Shown in pieces: positions 35,330 through 47,284 of a stretch of 64,000 nucleotides of DNA; the first letter of the stretch is position 1, and every line of letters begins with the position of its first letter. The notes beneath the pieces are model-generated. The model saw nothing but the letters and a program-made list of their open reading frames with translations. It was not told the DNA's origin and searched no databases. Source of the DNA: Schistosoma haematobium (lineage: Eukaryota > Platyhelminthes > Trematoda > Strigeidida > Schistosomatidae); NCBI RefSeq assembly GCF_000699445.3, contig NC_067196.1, forward strand, positions 88,762,364-88,826,363, in the 5' to 3' direction. The position numbers and the translations under genes were made by a program.

Positions 35330-35740
35330 TGGTTGAAATCATGAATCAATTGAAGCTAGACCACCATGGAAAACCTGGAAGCACTGGACGACCATTTCGC
35401 CCTACTATGGGAATCCTCAGCAGTGCGCATCCACGATCCCGCACCTCGCGAGATTCAAACCCAGGATCTATCAGTCTCGCACGCGGGTGCTTAACCAACT
35501 AGACCACTGAGCCGGTCGGCATCTAACGGTGCTAATGTCTAACTTCAACCAATCCACGAAGTTGCGCCACCGTACACCATTGTCTTCAGTGAGTTGATAT
35601 CTCACAACAGACCTGGTTGAACTCCACTGGTAACGGCTTCTCACTAGAACTCCAGGAGTATCTCTTGAAGTCAGTCACCATTGAGCAGATGATTATTATC
35701 AAAAGGGGTTTTGTGAAGATTTTAGAAATTTCACTGGTTT
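35330..35740 (-). mobile_element. Family B retroposon, right arm of inverted pair, dimer-like
   Basis: 35330-35548 is the reverse complement of 34784-35002 with about two differences by eye. Downstream follow the long 5' region (GGTAACGGCTTCTCACTAGA) and, from about 35698, the 3' end of another minus-strand unit (AAAAGGGGTTTTGTGAAGAT), so the insertion is part of a head-to-tail dimer. The ribozyme keeps CTGAGGA, GAAA and GTC, but the first stem II pair is lost (T in place of G10.1). Confidence 0.82.
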
Positions 35741-36052
35741 TCTTGTTTAACTTTCACCATGTTCTATATCTTCAACTCTCTTCGAAGAAAAATAATGTGT
35801 AAACATCCTTTCATAAAACGTTTTATTCAGTTTTGTGTTTAGTAATTGAAAAGAGAGTTATACTTAAGTTTGTAATTGTCCAAGTGGTATATTCGAACGA
35901 AGTGTTAGATTTACCCCAACAACTTACAGCTTATTATTCAATACACTGGAAGTGAATGTCTGCGAATTATCATCCTTGATTATGTTTCTCTATTCTTTTC
36001 AGTAGTCTTACATTCATATGAAATATGAGAAAACTAAATTTCATCATTCTCA

Positions 36053-36278
36053 ATTCACTTGGTCTTGTTTGTTTGAATCTACCCATTGAAGTTTAAGGCT
36101 GCAATTGATCAGTCTGTTATTGGCATATGTACATACTGTGCGTATTCCCTCGATATTGCTTTAATTCACAAGCATTATAGTCAAAGATGGATAATGGCTA
36201 GCAGTGGAATTCAGATAAGACGAAACGCGCATCCTGGATTCCACTGCTAGCCACTATCCATCTTTTCTTATCAAATTT
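36053..36278. mobile_element. Family A inverted composite
   Basis: 36053-36205 is the minus-strand 3' half. 36206-36278 is the plus strand from mid-ribozyme (GACGAAACGCGCATCCTGG) to CTATCCATCTTTTCTTA. ATCATTCTCA (36043-36052) and ATTATTCTCA (36279-36288) are probable TSDs with one mismatch. A single insertion with an internal inversion is the simplest reading. Confidence 0.72.
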
Positions 36279-36389
36279 ATTATTCTCAGTTTGTCATAAT
36301 TATAATATATTTATAATGCACTGATGTGTAAAAGATTAAATGTTGGATGATTCTTGATTAAGTATAAATTGTTAATTCAGAGAACATGT

Positions 36390-36800
36390 AGGGTTGTGGA
36401 GATTGTTCAGGTGAAATTGACATTATTAATGGATCAATAATCTCCACAACCCTATACTGATAATTATCATGCGCTCACTAGTAGACTAACTTCAAGATTG
36501 ATTTCCTGGAATTCTAGTGAGAATCTGTGACCTGTAGATTTCAACCGTGTTTGTTGTAGAGGCAGTTACTCACTGAATACAATGGAGTACGATCGTGTAA
36601 TATCCCAGTTTGGTTGGAGTTTGACATTAACACCATTCGATGCCAGCTCAATGGTTTGGAAGTTAAGTGTTTACACACACCAGACCGATTGTATTGAATT
36701 CAAGTCCTACATGTGAAATCGTAGATGCGCACTTCTGAGATGTTACATATTAAGACGAAACAGCTGTCCAGTGCTTCCATGGTTTTCAATAGTGATCTCA
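36390..36800 (+). mobile_element. Family B retroposon, decayed long copy
   Basis: Begins with a 15-bp inverted pair (AGGGTTGTGGAGATT at 36390-36404, mirrored at 36439-36453). The long 5' region and the ribozyme remnant GACGAAACAGCTGTCCAGTG follow. Confidence 0.65.
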
Positions 36801-37139
36801 CATTGATCCATTTATAATATCAATCGAAACTCAATCAATAATTGAATCATTCATATGAACTATGCGCTAAGTTTATATCAAATTACCAATTTAAATCACA
36901 ATATGATTCTCCATTTTAACTACAATCAATTAATGATAAATAATCAATAAATTTGATTGTCGTTTAAAAATTAAATTACAAAATTCAATAATGATTTAAT
37001 TATTGATCAAAATTTAGTCAGATCTTATGTCTATATGAGTATATCAGAATCGATCTGGCAGATTATTGATTTATTATTATTAAAAAAAATCAATATTTTT
37101 TCAATAAAAATCATTATTGATATGATTTGATTATTAATC

Positions 37140-37460
37140 ATTATTATTATTATTATCAGCTTTATTCAATATTATATTTTTGGTACAATATTAGAATTCT
37201 CAGCACAAAGTATTTCAACAAGTTTCCGTTTCTTTCTTCTTGGTCGGTCCTGGCGATAAATATTGAGTGATCGCCAGTTAGATGTTAGCAGTTCAGTAAA
37301 TGAACATCTGAATAATGTACATTCTTTTCGTTGTATATTGCCAGCAACCACATTGTCTCTTATTGAGTTTTTTGTAACTTTGATAAAGAAAGGTTGTACA
37401 CTTTTGAGAAACGCAGCAGAATAGGTTATGCGATTAATAAACATAGTGATATATTAAAAC
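37140..37460 (-). mobile_element. LINE family I 3' end with (TAA)n tail
   Basis: The minus strand is open for about 90 codons (SVQPFFIKVTKNSIRDNVV, SFTELLTSNWRSLNIYR, QDRPRRKKRKLVEILC). It then runs into AATAAAGC(TGATAA)(TAA)n. The same end is at 51400-51808 and 59405-59808 (plus). The (TAA)n tail marks a non-LTR element. I see no RT motif in this fragment. Confidence 0.6.
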
Positions 37461-37626
37461 AAACAAGAAAACAAATAACTTGTTGAAATATCTAGATGGC
37501 AGGAACAGGTAGCTCAGATGCTCAAGCAGGCCGCCTTAATTAAATAATTTAATTTTCAGGATTTTTTTCAATGTTAAAGATGTTTAATTGAATAGTAATA
37601 TTACAGTAATATGTACTAAATATGTT

Positions 37627-37917
37627 GATGGAGTTTTGTTCTCTGAGCTTGATGGTTTGGTCGTGAAGGTTTCATCGTTCTTCTTCTGGACGACATCATC
37701 AGCACAAACTTCAAATAGAAGTGAAGTGTTCAAATTTCTCCATGTGCATTTCACAGCTTTTTCTGTACACCTCGACGTTAAGTTGGTTCTTATTGAACTT
37801 AAATTTGTGCTGATGATGTCGTTCAGAAGAACGATGAAAGCTCTACAACCAAACCATCCAGCTCGGAGAACAAAACTCCATCAAAATCATCCACTTGAGC
37901 TACAAATCTTCTCCACC
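37627..37917. mobile_element. Family C palindromic retroposon with 14-bp TSD
   Basis: 291 bp flanked by a perfect 14-bp direct repeat GTACTAAATATGTT (37613-37626 and 37918-37931). The right end is complete (TACAAATCTTCTCCACC); the left arm lacks about 40 bp. The long TSD and one-sided truncation argue for target-primed reverse transcription over cut-and-paste transposition. Confidence 0.82.
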
Positions 37918-38349
37918 GTACTAAATATGTTTAACCATATAATCGTTAAAACTGATGCATAACACTATCAGCATGTTTTCTTAACTAGAACAATATTGAA
38001 AAACAGAGATTAATAAATAAAGTTACTGACTGTTATGATAATATCTGGAATGAGAGTGTGTATGTATTGAATATAGAACATTCAGACTTTAAAAAGAGCT
38101 GGCTGTTATTAAGCTTATGAACTGATAACTAATTGTTTAAAGTTCTACTTGTTATACTGTAAAACGTATATGTATTGTTATCAGTGAATAACGGCTTTAA
38201 TCAAGATACTGTTGAGCTGTATAAATGTAATGAACAAAAACTTATTGAGAGTTAACTAATTTATTTCATTATGCAAAATCATGCACTAAATTTGTAATTT
38301 ATTAAAACAGTACAGTTTCAGTATGGAAAGGACAGGAGGCTAGGTGGCC

Positions 38350-39725
38350 TGTGTTGATCCTAACAATCGTGGTCTCTCAGTTGATGAAACTTTCTTTTGA
38401 TAGCATCCATAGATGGAGTTTCAGCAACTTGTTGAAGTAATGAGTCCCACTCATTATTGAATCGATGGGAAAATCGATCATCAGCTGACAAGTAATTTGT
38501 TCTGAGCTTGTAAAGTTTTTGTGAGTGTTCTCGTAAATTCTCTGTTCTGCAAAACATGAAACGTGAAGGCATATCAGATGCAAATTTATCAATAAGTAAT
38601 CTAAAGTCGGTTCTCCTATATGACATTGAAAATGGGTTTAGTTTAGCCAGTCGAGCATCATGTGGTAGCTTTTTCTAAATCGAGAATCGACTTATCTATG
38701 GTTCTTTGAACCTTTCCCAACAGCTCATTGTCTCCTTTTACGCAGGGGTTCTAAAAACTTTGGCGGCTACGGCACGCCCGTGTGCAGTAGATTTAAAATC
38801 TCGGTTAATGATGACTCCCTAGTCGTCTTGTGTCTGCACACCAGGTAGCACACTGTTATTCAAAGTGTATGTATATGTACCTTGGTGACTAATATGCATC
38901 ACAATTCACATATAATCTTTTATCGCCAACTGCCAAATTGTAAAACATTCATATAATTTCTCCAGGTCATTTTGAAGTTCTAATATATCACCTTTAATTC
39001 TTATTGCTCTCCATATCTTGACATCGTAAGCAAATAACAAAACCGATGGTGATAGGAGACTAGAAGGGTCTTTTACAAACAGGAGGAACAACATCCTTCC
39101 GAATAGTCCTTTCCAATATTTTAACAACTATTCTGGTTAAACTTACGGGTCGATATTTCTCAGGCTTATGTCTCGTATCTGTTTTGAAGATAGGACTTAC
39201 TATGTCATTCTTCCACTCTTTTTGTAACGACTCCGGGTTACAAATAGATTGAAACATATGCTTAAGGTATTCACTACAAAATTTTCTAATTATTTTAATA
39301 ACCTAGGATGCATTTCATCGGGCTCCACGGATTTGTCTGTACCAAACTCATTTATTAGGTCGAAAACTTCGAATTATTTAGTGGTTACAGTGTCTAGTGT
39401 GTATGAACTGAAGTTGAAGGCATCTCTACGGTAAATACATTGCTAAAGTAGTTCGAGAATACCTGATCTTTACCATAATGCTACTGTTACCCTTAAATGT
39501 TGGAAGATTTCTTCTTCTATTAGTCTTTTGGTTTGTGCACGAATATAAGCGTTTATGGAGCTCCATAGATGCCCTAACAAATTTTTGTTTTACATACTTC
39601 TACACTTCCAAAGGATCAAGGCACAAATATTTAGAGGTTCTGGATATTGAGATTTTGTTTCGTTCCCTTTCACATTCTTCTCCTCTTACGGAGAAGGGTG
39701 TGAAAATTGCCGAATTTTGTAATGA
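38350..39725 (-). mobile_element. CR1-like LINE fragment with RT remnants
   Basis: Minus strand, in order: EFGTDKSVEPDEMHPRLL (about 39345-39290), SLQKEWKNDIVSPIFKTD and KPEKYRPVSLTRIVVKILE (RT N-terminal motifs, about 39230-39100), LLFAYDVKIWRAI (catalytic FADD altered to FAYD, 39012-39038), and the C-terminal RTENLREHSQKL to FSHRFNNEWDSLLQQV (about 38560-38430). Between KILE and the catalytic motif most of the palm is deleted. Known schistosome SR1 is CR1-like; assignment to that family is not proven. Dead copy. Confidence 0.78.
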
Positions 39726-40884
39726 GTAAAACTGAAAGTCAACACAATGAGTTCCAACGTGTATTTATGAAAAACGGAGTTCAACCGTGTTGGATGTGAG
39801 ACAGGTATCAAATAGATAATGATCATGTACTTTACGAACTTGAATTTAAAAACTTAAATCGTTGGATGATAACTGAGTAGCCTATAAATTAAGCTTTCTT
39901 TATTTAATGTCGAATTTGTTAGTAGTTTAAGAATAATCCTCCACAAAAAAGCAAATGAATTTTGCTTTACACGTACACAGAAATCGTTAGTACTTTGATT
40001 ATCTAATGAATATGACGTAATAGTTCACTGACATAGTTCAGCTAATAATACTATTCCGGGATGAACTTGAACCGTCTGTTTTCCTACCTATAAACAATGC
40101 TAAGGAGTTTGATATTAAGTAGAAACAATTGTACATTGCTCCAATTTTTTTAATGATTTCTATACTCATGTCAGTCAACCACAAAAATCATCCATGGTTT
40201 ATGATACCATTGTCTAAACAACATAGTTTATGATGTCTGAAGTGTGACTGTTAAATGTCTGGTTATCAAACTAAATGTTCTCACAGTAAGTGCCCAATTC
40301 ACTACTTTTTGATGACTAAATTTGTCATTATTGATCCTCTATAGCGTAAGTAAATTGTTTCTTTTGTAACAACGTTTCTAATGGATCCTAATCTCAAAGT
40401 GAGCATCGACAATCAGATACAAGTATATCCAGTTAACGAACCAGTAACAAGATAAAACTATTGTGGAATGGACAAAGTTGCTAGCCAGTTTATTACGGGT
40501 TTCAGTAATTAATGAGTTGAACATTTTCCAGAAATTCCTGTATTAACAAAACTAATCTGCTAATATTTCAAACAATCGTTGGAACATTTGTTAAGCAAAT
40601 GTTTGTTGGTGGCTAGCAATCGGATTCATTGATGTTCATACAAATAAATTAAAATTCACCTTCATCAGATGAAAAGGTGTTTAGCTGAACTTAGTAGCTA
40701 CGTGAATAGTGCGTTCAATACTTGAATCAAAAGTTTGATAGGTTTGTGTAATGTTTTGAACATCAATACTAAGATACAGGTACATCTAACTGAAGAGTTC
40801 AAGGCAGAATGAAATACGATTCTTTGATTTGACTTCTAGTCACTGGAAAAAACTCACGAATGCTTGTGACATGATGCCACTTAC
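39726..40884. other. Intron 4, no gene seen
   Basis: AT-rich. 40640-40850 may be a strongly decayed family A copy (ACTTAGTAGCTACGTGAATAG). Nothing firm. Confidence 0.35.
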
Positions 40885-41776
40885 TTACGCCTGTGACCCC
40901 CAATGGAGAATAGGCCGCCGACCAGTATTCTGCAACATACTCCGTCCTGAGTTATATCCAATTGTTGTTCATTTTTCTCATGTCTGTCTCAATTTCTCGA
41001 CGTAATGTGTTCATTGGTCTTCCTCTTCTCCTTTCGCCTTGAAGATTCCAGTTGGGTACATTCCTTAATGTGTCTTATCCACTTCCAGCACGTCTTTCTG
41101 ATTTCTTCCTTCGCTGGAATCTGGTTTGTTGTCTCCCACAGTAGGTTGTTATTGATAGTGTGTCTGACCAACGGATCGGAAGTATTTTGAGTAGACAACT
41201 GGATTATGGCATTCGTAGTTCAGTATATTTTTGCTCCGTACAGTAAAAATGTCTTGACATTTGTATTGAAAATTCTGAGTTTGGTGTTGGTTTACAGACA
41301 GTTGTTTTGAGTTCCAGATATTCTTCAGTTTTAAATATGCTGCTCTTGCTTTACTGATCAGCGTCTTCACATCTGCATGAGATCCATCATATTCATCAAT
41401 GATGCTGCCTGAATACGAGAAAGTTTTTTACCTTCTCCAAATCTTCTACATCAATTGTGATTCGATTGATGCATGTTGTGTTGTATCTGAGAATCTTGCT
41501 TTTCCCTTTGTGTATGTTGAGACCTATTGCTTCTGAGGCTACTGCTACACTGGTTGTTTTCTACTGCATTTGTTGTTGCGTGTGCAATAGAAGAGCCAGA
41601 TCATCAGCGAAGTCTAGATCATCAAGCTGCATCGTAGTTGTCCACTATATCCCATGCTTCGCTCAAGGTATTGACGTCTTCATAATCCAGTCAATCACTA
41701 GGAGAAAGAGAAAGAGTAGGAATAAGCAACCTTGCCTGACACCAGTCTTTACTTCGAACGAGTCTTTCAGCTGTCA
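40885..41776 (-). mobile_element. RTE-like LINE (family G), 5'-truncated
   Basis: Minus-strand copy from the end of the RT domain (SFEVKTGVRQGCLF-like, about 41770; then LDDLDFADDLALLL-like at 41605-41630) to the GTAAGTAAG tail. It contains an apparent small deletion between about 41050 and 41060 and several stops. Confidence 0.82.
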
Positions 41777-42249
41777 ATATTATGATAATCTGCTTTGGAT
41801 AGACATATATCACCAAAGATAAATCTATCCCTATTAGAAGTTTCAAACTCTTACAAAATGAATTAATCATTACATCAGTTAACAAAATCAAGATGAACTA
41901 ATCACGTTCCTTTTTGACAGTTAACTATTTTTCTCTGTAATGTTTTAGCTTAGTTTCATTATTTCTGATATTTGTTTCCTACTCATTTTATTCAATGTAT
42001 ATATTTCACCTTATTTGACCTAATTATATTTATAAGTTTATCATAGTAATTATTTCTCCCTACCTCCCTACCTCCCTCCCTCCATCTCTCTCTCTTGTAA
42101 AAGTACAAACTAGTAGTAGCGGTTCAATTTGTTGTTCTCATTATTATTTCCTTTTTCTTTTCTGATTATTTTTTATATCTATTTACTTTCTGTTACATTT
42201 ACATTAAATACTCTTTATCTGCACTTAGGTTATTCATTAATCTAAATGA
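41777..42249. other. Intron 4, no gene seen
   Basis: A (CCCT)n-like tract lies at 42058-42095. Confidence 0.4.
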
Positions 42250-42400
42250 ATTATGGTATTGTTGTTTTACTTGAATCGTCTCATTGATGTTTAACACTGT
42301 CATTGATCATTTTGTTATTGGCATATGTGTATACTGTACGGATGGCCTCGATATTACTTTAATTCATAAACTGTTTAAGCAAAAGATAGAATAGTGGCTA
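42250..42400 (-). mobile_element. Family A retroposon, 3' half
   Basis: Matches the family 3' half up to AAGATAGAATAGTGGCTA. The ribozyme and tRNA-like part are missing. Confidence 0.7.
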
Positions 42401-42596
42401 TAAATTATAGTTATATTCTGTCATAGTTTATTTGTTAAGGTTGATTCTAACTCATTTTATATTAAAAGTAAATTAGTATTTATTATATGGTGACTTTTCA
42501 CTAAAGAAAAAAATAATGAAATTTGATTGTTACTTTTGGTTTATAGAATCATAAGTTATGATATGTATGAATACAATTATGATTATGGAGTAATCT

Positions 42597-42885
42597 AATA
42601 GTTGAATTCATGATTTGATTGAAGCTAGACCCTCATGGAAATCTTGGAAGTACTAGACGGCCATTTCGTTCTAGTCTAGGACTCCTCATCAGAGTTTAAG
42701 CGTTCACATGTGAAACCGAAAGTCTTGAGTTCGAATTCCGTGGACGGGATCGTAGATATGCACTTCTAAGGAGTCTCATACTAGTAGTTCCAGGTTTTCC
42801 TTGGTGGTCTAGCTTTAATCGACTGATGAATTCAACTATTAAATTACTACAGTCTTCACAAAAGCTCCGTTTCTGATAAAAATAG
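42597..42885. mobile_element. Family B inverted pair
   Basis: 42597-42690 is a minus-strand 3' end. 42691-42885 is a plus-strand copy with B box GAGTTCGAATTCCG and a ribozyme broken at GAAA, ending ACAAAAGCTCCGTTTCTGATAA. Confidence 0.65.
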
Positions 42886-42896
42886 AGTATCAGTTT

Positions 42897-43038
42897 AGGG
42901 TTGTGGAGATTATTAAGTTATTGATTGACTAGAAGCACTGGATGGCCGTTTCGTCCTGTTATGGGACTCCTCGGCAGTGCATATCCACGATCCCACTAGC
43001 GGAATCTCAGTCAATAACTTAATAATCTCCACAACCCT
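42897..43038. repeat. 28-bp perfect inverted repeat around a family B ribozyme
   Basis: Arms 42897-42924 (AGGGTTGTGGAGATTATTAA...) and 43011-43038 are exact reverse complements. The 86 bp between them include a minus-strand family B hammerhead: CCGAGGA (U4 to C), GTCC/GGAC, GAAA, then ATC in place of GTC. Confidence 0.82.
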
Positions 43039-43400
43039 CTACTGATAATTACCATATGCTCACTAGTGACTAACTTCGTGAGGGAATTCTCAGAGTTCTA
43101 GTGAGAAGCCATGATCAATGGAGTTATTCCGTGTCGGGTAGAGACATGGATCTACCTCAGTACAATAGAAGATGGTCGAACAACTTCGTGGATTGGTTGA
43201 AGTTAGACATTAACACCTCTGGAGTCCATCTCAGTGGTCAAGTACGCTAAGCGTGTTCGTGCGAGACTGAGGGCCCTGAGTTCGAATCTCGCGAGCGGGA
43301 TCGTGAACATACACCGCTGAGGAGTCCCACAACAGGACGAAACGGCCGTCCAGTGCTTTCAGGTTTTCAATGGTGGTCTAACATCAATCGGTTCAATACA
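43039..43400 (+). mobile_element. Family B retroposon, long well-kept copy
   Basis: Runs from the 5' region (CTACTGATAATTACCATATG) through A/B boxes (B box GAGTTCGAATCTCGCG at about 43279) and an intact ribozyme core to CAATGGTGGTCTAACATCAA. Confidence 0.8.
43310..43356 (+). ncRNA. Hammerhead ribozyme of family B, intact core
   Basis: CACCG, CTGAGGA, stem II GTCC/GGAC around CACAACA, GAAA, stem III CGGCCG, GTC (predicted cleavage after 43350), then CAGTG. CTGAGGA fits the core consensus, where position 7 is free. Stem I has one C-A mismatch. This is the best family B candidate for activity in the window. Confidence 0.75.
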
Positions 43401-44107
43401 CATCAAATCGAATGTTTAAAATTTATTTTCATTTACTGAATGCTTAATACCTGATAAGTGTGAACATTGTATAAGTAACTGTTTTCCTATAAGAAGTTTA
43501 AAAAGTAATTTGTGATTAGACGACATACGTGAGATATCAAAGGTGATTACATATTTTAGCAGTGTATATGAGTTAACGGTTCACATGAATGATAACTAGT
43601 TTTAAGCAATGTAACAGCATTACTCCGGTGTGATGTTATTACTTTGTAGTAGGAAACTGAAGGATTCCTTAATTGTGGCGTCAGGATGATAGAAATCATT
43701 TAATGTACACTTTAGATGAATCCTCATGCAATCTATCACAATTGCACAGATGAATGCAATATAAATCTTTACACTTCATTTCAGGTATTTTCGTATGAGG
43801 TAGTTAGGAATCTTTGAACGTAGGTTTTCTTATTGTTAACTAACACTTATCATCGATAAGACCTTCCTTGTACTATCAAGAAAATGAAATTTCTTATACA
43901 ATTCAAACTCATGTTATCAGGTATAATTGTCTGATATATTTCAACATAGGCTAATATGCCTATTTGTTTAATGGTCTTGGTGATTTATTTATTTGTGTAG
44001 TTATTTCTATTTTATTATTATTCATATTGACAGTAATTAATAAAGACAAAGTCTTTTATTTATACAGATTTTTAGTGTAGTCAGATAAACACCATTCCTG
44101 GAACCTG
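43401..44107. other. Intron 4, no gene seen
   Basis: AT-rich. No recognised feature. Confidence 0.4.
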
Positions 44108-44556
44108 TTGTAACTTTTAACCCGACTAATTATCACATGACTTATTCAGAATATGACTTCTAACATCTTAGCACTGTGCCACAACAATGACGTATTGACT
44201 TGTGTGAGCAGCCTAGCGTCCTCATTGGTCCTTTTTCTTCCTAGCCCCCTGCCTATTGAGCTTGGAATATCAATTTCAGCTTCCAATATACGAATTATTT
44301 ATTTCGAACATACTTGTACAAGATCAAACCAAAAACTTAATTATGATTGTAGGAAACTGTAGTTAATAAACTGAACATAAATTAGGAATAGTAAATCGTA
44401 TAATAACAGTCTATAGGTAAATTAAAGCTTATAATAAGTGAAATATGAATATACATAATCTAGCCACTTAACAATTATACAATAAGAATATATGCATAGT
44501 TACTAGTCCATAAATAAATCCAAACTGTTACCATTCATTATTCTCATCGGGATATA
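44108..44556 (-). mobile_element. LTR-2 solo LTR, decayed
   Basis: The plus strand starts TGTTGTAAC and ends CGGGATATAACA, the reverse of the TGTTATATCCCG start at 20173. The interior matches LTR-2 (TCGTATAATAACAGTCTA). No matching 5-bp flanks. Confidence 0.65.
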
Positions 44557-44767
44557 ACAGAATTAAGATTAATGTGATTTCTTTTTGGGTATTTTGTATT
44601 TGGATTCAATGTTAAATGGTTTTTACAAAAATTCCATTTTATTATTCAAATGTTGGTTAGTTATATTACTGTTATATTACTCAATTCTATACACAGTAGA
44701 AATTAGAAAAACTAATTTATTCATTAGATTGTCTACTTCATTTTGAGTTACTTTAGGAAAGATGTGA

Positions 44768-45125
44768 CTAAATTCACTTGGTGTTGTTTTACTTGTATCT
44801 TTCCATTGTTTTTTTTAGGACTGCAATTGATCAGTCTCTTGTTGGCACATGAGCATCCTGTGCGGATTGCTTCGATATACTCTTAAGTCACAAGCTTGAT
44901 AAGCAAAGATGGATAGTGGCTAGCAGTGGAATCCAGTGTGACGCGTGTTTCGTCCTATTTGGGACTCGTCAACTGGATGTACCTGCATCCCAGAGTTGAT
45001 GTTCACTACAGGACTCGAACCCAGTACCGTTCGCTCCAAACGCCATCGTGTTATCCACTTATCTACCGAGTACTGATAGTCACCTGCTTGTGCAGTGGGG
45101 TGAAGTTTAAATTCACTTTGCTTAA
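44768..45125 (-). mobile_element. Family A retroposon with 10-bp TSD
   Basis: Full minus-strand unit. AAAGATGTGA occurs at 44758-44767 and 45126-45135. The B box is the reverse complement of GGACTCGAACCC. The ribozyme (44930-44985) is of the subgroup with extra bases after GTC, and its core reads TTGACGA (C3 lost). Confidence 0.82.
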
Positions 45126-45859
45126 AAAGATGTGAATTAATGTTAAAAAGAAAATTTTGTATATCCGTAAATTGGCTTGATTAGTTATCAGCCAAATCAA
45201 GGCAGTATTTCAGTTTCATTGTTAACATCATATAATGACCCTTGTTAAACAACCATCGAAAGCCATGAGACACTGAAACTCTATGATAGTTTGCATCCAC
45301 GATTCTCCCACCAGAGGTTAAACCTTCTGTCTCAGATGTAATTAACTTAACCTCTGAACCACTGAGCTAAAGAAATTTAAAAAGTCTCCATCTTTATATT
45401 CAGTAATTTACTTGTTGAGAATCGAAGTGAATACTAACAAGATTGCATTTTCATTCTAGTTATGAATTTTATAACTGACAGGTGTATAATTATAAGTTAA
45501 TTGGTACCACCTGAGTATTCACTTATTTAATTATTGATAAACCATACAAGTAAATGAACAAATTATTATCCATAGACTTTCACCCTGAGGAGATTATATT
45601 CTATAAAAACATATCGTCGAAACGTATTTTTTACCTAATTGAAAATACTGTTTGAGCTACTCAATCCCACGAATAAAATGTGAATAAAACGAATGATTTT
45701 AAGACGACATTATAGGACTAAAAATGTTCTATTTGTAAGAATCATTTAGTGTATTTGAAGCTTACATTATTACTATCTAATATAATAAAAAAAGATAAGT
45801 AAGTAAATGATACTATTTATATGTATATGTTATCTATGAGTTCTTCTTACCGTTTACCC
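45126..45859. other. Intron 4, no gene seen
   Basis: 45240-45370 may be a decayed family B copy (CACGATTCTCCCACC, CTCTGAACCACTGAGC). Otherwise nothing. Confidence 0.35.
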
Positions 45860-46830
45860 GCTCGAAGTACAAAATGTTGCTTCACGATTGGATTGCATCG
45901 ACACCTGAACTAATGATAGGGAATGAAGTAATTGGGCGTGTCAACAGCTTCACTTATCTTGGAAGTTTCATCAGCCCTTGTGGTCTAATGTGTGACGAAA
46001 TCTCGGCATGGATACAGAAGGTTCGACAAGCTTTTGCAAACTTGTTATTTATGGCGTAGGCGAGTTATCCATCTATCAACCAAAGGACGGGTTTAGTGCG
46101 CAGCAGTTCGTTCCGTCCTACTTTATTGGAGTGAAACATGGTCGGTAAGAGTAAAAGATATTCGTAAGTTGCTAGTATTTGATGATAGGTGTCTTCGAAA
46201 CATCACTCGTATATCCTGGGACCATGGAGTACGTAACCCAGTTGTTAGGAAACATGTACTAGTTAAGGATGGAAAACCAATTAATGAAGAAGTGAAACGT
46301 CATCAGTTGAGATGGCTAGGACATGTGTTACGTATGCTCAACCAGCAACTGCCCCGACATGTGATGTTTTATGGTGTAGGAGTAGGTTGGAAGAAAGCTA
46401 GGGACGGCTAGACCAAAACATGGCACAAATTCATGACGTTACCGACAAGTGCACTGTGTGAGCCATGTTGGTAGGTGTAGAACACCTGGTTGGGATCCGC
46501 AAGATGATAGCAATCGACGGTAAGAGACTTTGAATGACATGGCTCGAAATCGTTTGCAATGGCGCAGGTGCATCCACTCTTTGTGTTCTCCCAAATTCTA
46601 ATCTTCTGAATTCTTCTTGTCCCCATTTTTTTCTCTCTTTTCAAATTTATTTTATTGAATTATACTCCTTGAATAACATCTTCAAACCCCGATCATTCCA
46701 ATTACTGTTTATACTTGTACTAACTGTACCACTATGAGATTTGAATAGACAACTGCATCTCTTTGCTAATGTAGTATAGCAACTTGAACTGATGTACGTA
46801 CGTAGGAAGTTCAACTTTTTGGATGGCTTT
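45860..46830 (+). mobile_element. LINE family H (RTE-like) 3' region
   Basis: Encodes a broken C-terminal region: EVIGRVNSFTYLGSFISPCG (about 45920), AAVRSVLLYWSETWSVRV, RKLLVFDDRCLRNITRIS, RHQLRWLGHVLRM (about 46300), then a 3' untranslated part with CAATGGCGCAGGTGCATCCA and CTAATGTAGTATAGCAACTT. The YLGS...RCLR...WLGHVLRM order is typical of the segment after RT in RTE-like elements. Stops and shifts show it is dead. Related copies are at 58590 and 63065. Confidence 0.75.
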
Positions 46831-47284
46831 GACAATAATATAAACTGTTTCAAATCGTTCATTATTATGCAACATCATTTTGCTGCTTATTCTAATTGAA
46901 GTTAATTCATAAAGTGACATATGACAGTTTATTCGTTTCATAATAAAATGTTCATGCATAGTTATCATAAATATGTTCCAGAATAAAACAATAGTTGTCT
47001 ATCCGATATCAGCTAATTTATACAAAAGTACTTTTAACATGTAATTCACAGTTTTACTTTTATACAGGAATATATTGCCAATGGGTATTTTTCATTTTAA
47101 AACTTCACTCATTTCATAGTTTAGATATTATATTTATAAAGCAATTTTGTTTTAAAGGTCAAGTTAATTCATGAATGTACTTGTTTGCGTATAATTGAAG
47201 TATCCTGATAATGAAACTTTTGTGGAGGTCTGTTATTTAATCGTCATTTGAATCGAACAAATGTAGTCGAAAGGACTTTCCACT
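46831..47284. other. Intron 4, no gene seen
   Basis: No recognised feature. Confidence 0.4.

Noticed and set aside
38377..38592. Second minus frame overlapping the CR1-like C-terminus
   Set aside because: It is the shifted frame of the RTENLREHSQKL segment.
44153..44362. 69-codon frame
   Set aside because: It runs through LTR-2 in antisense and has no independent support.
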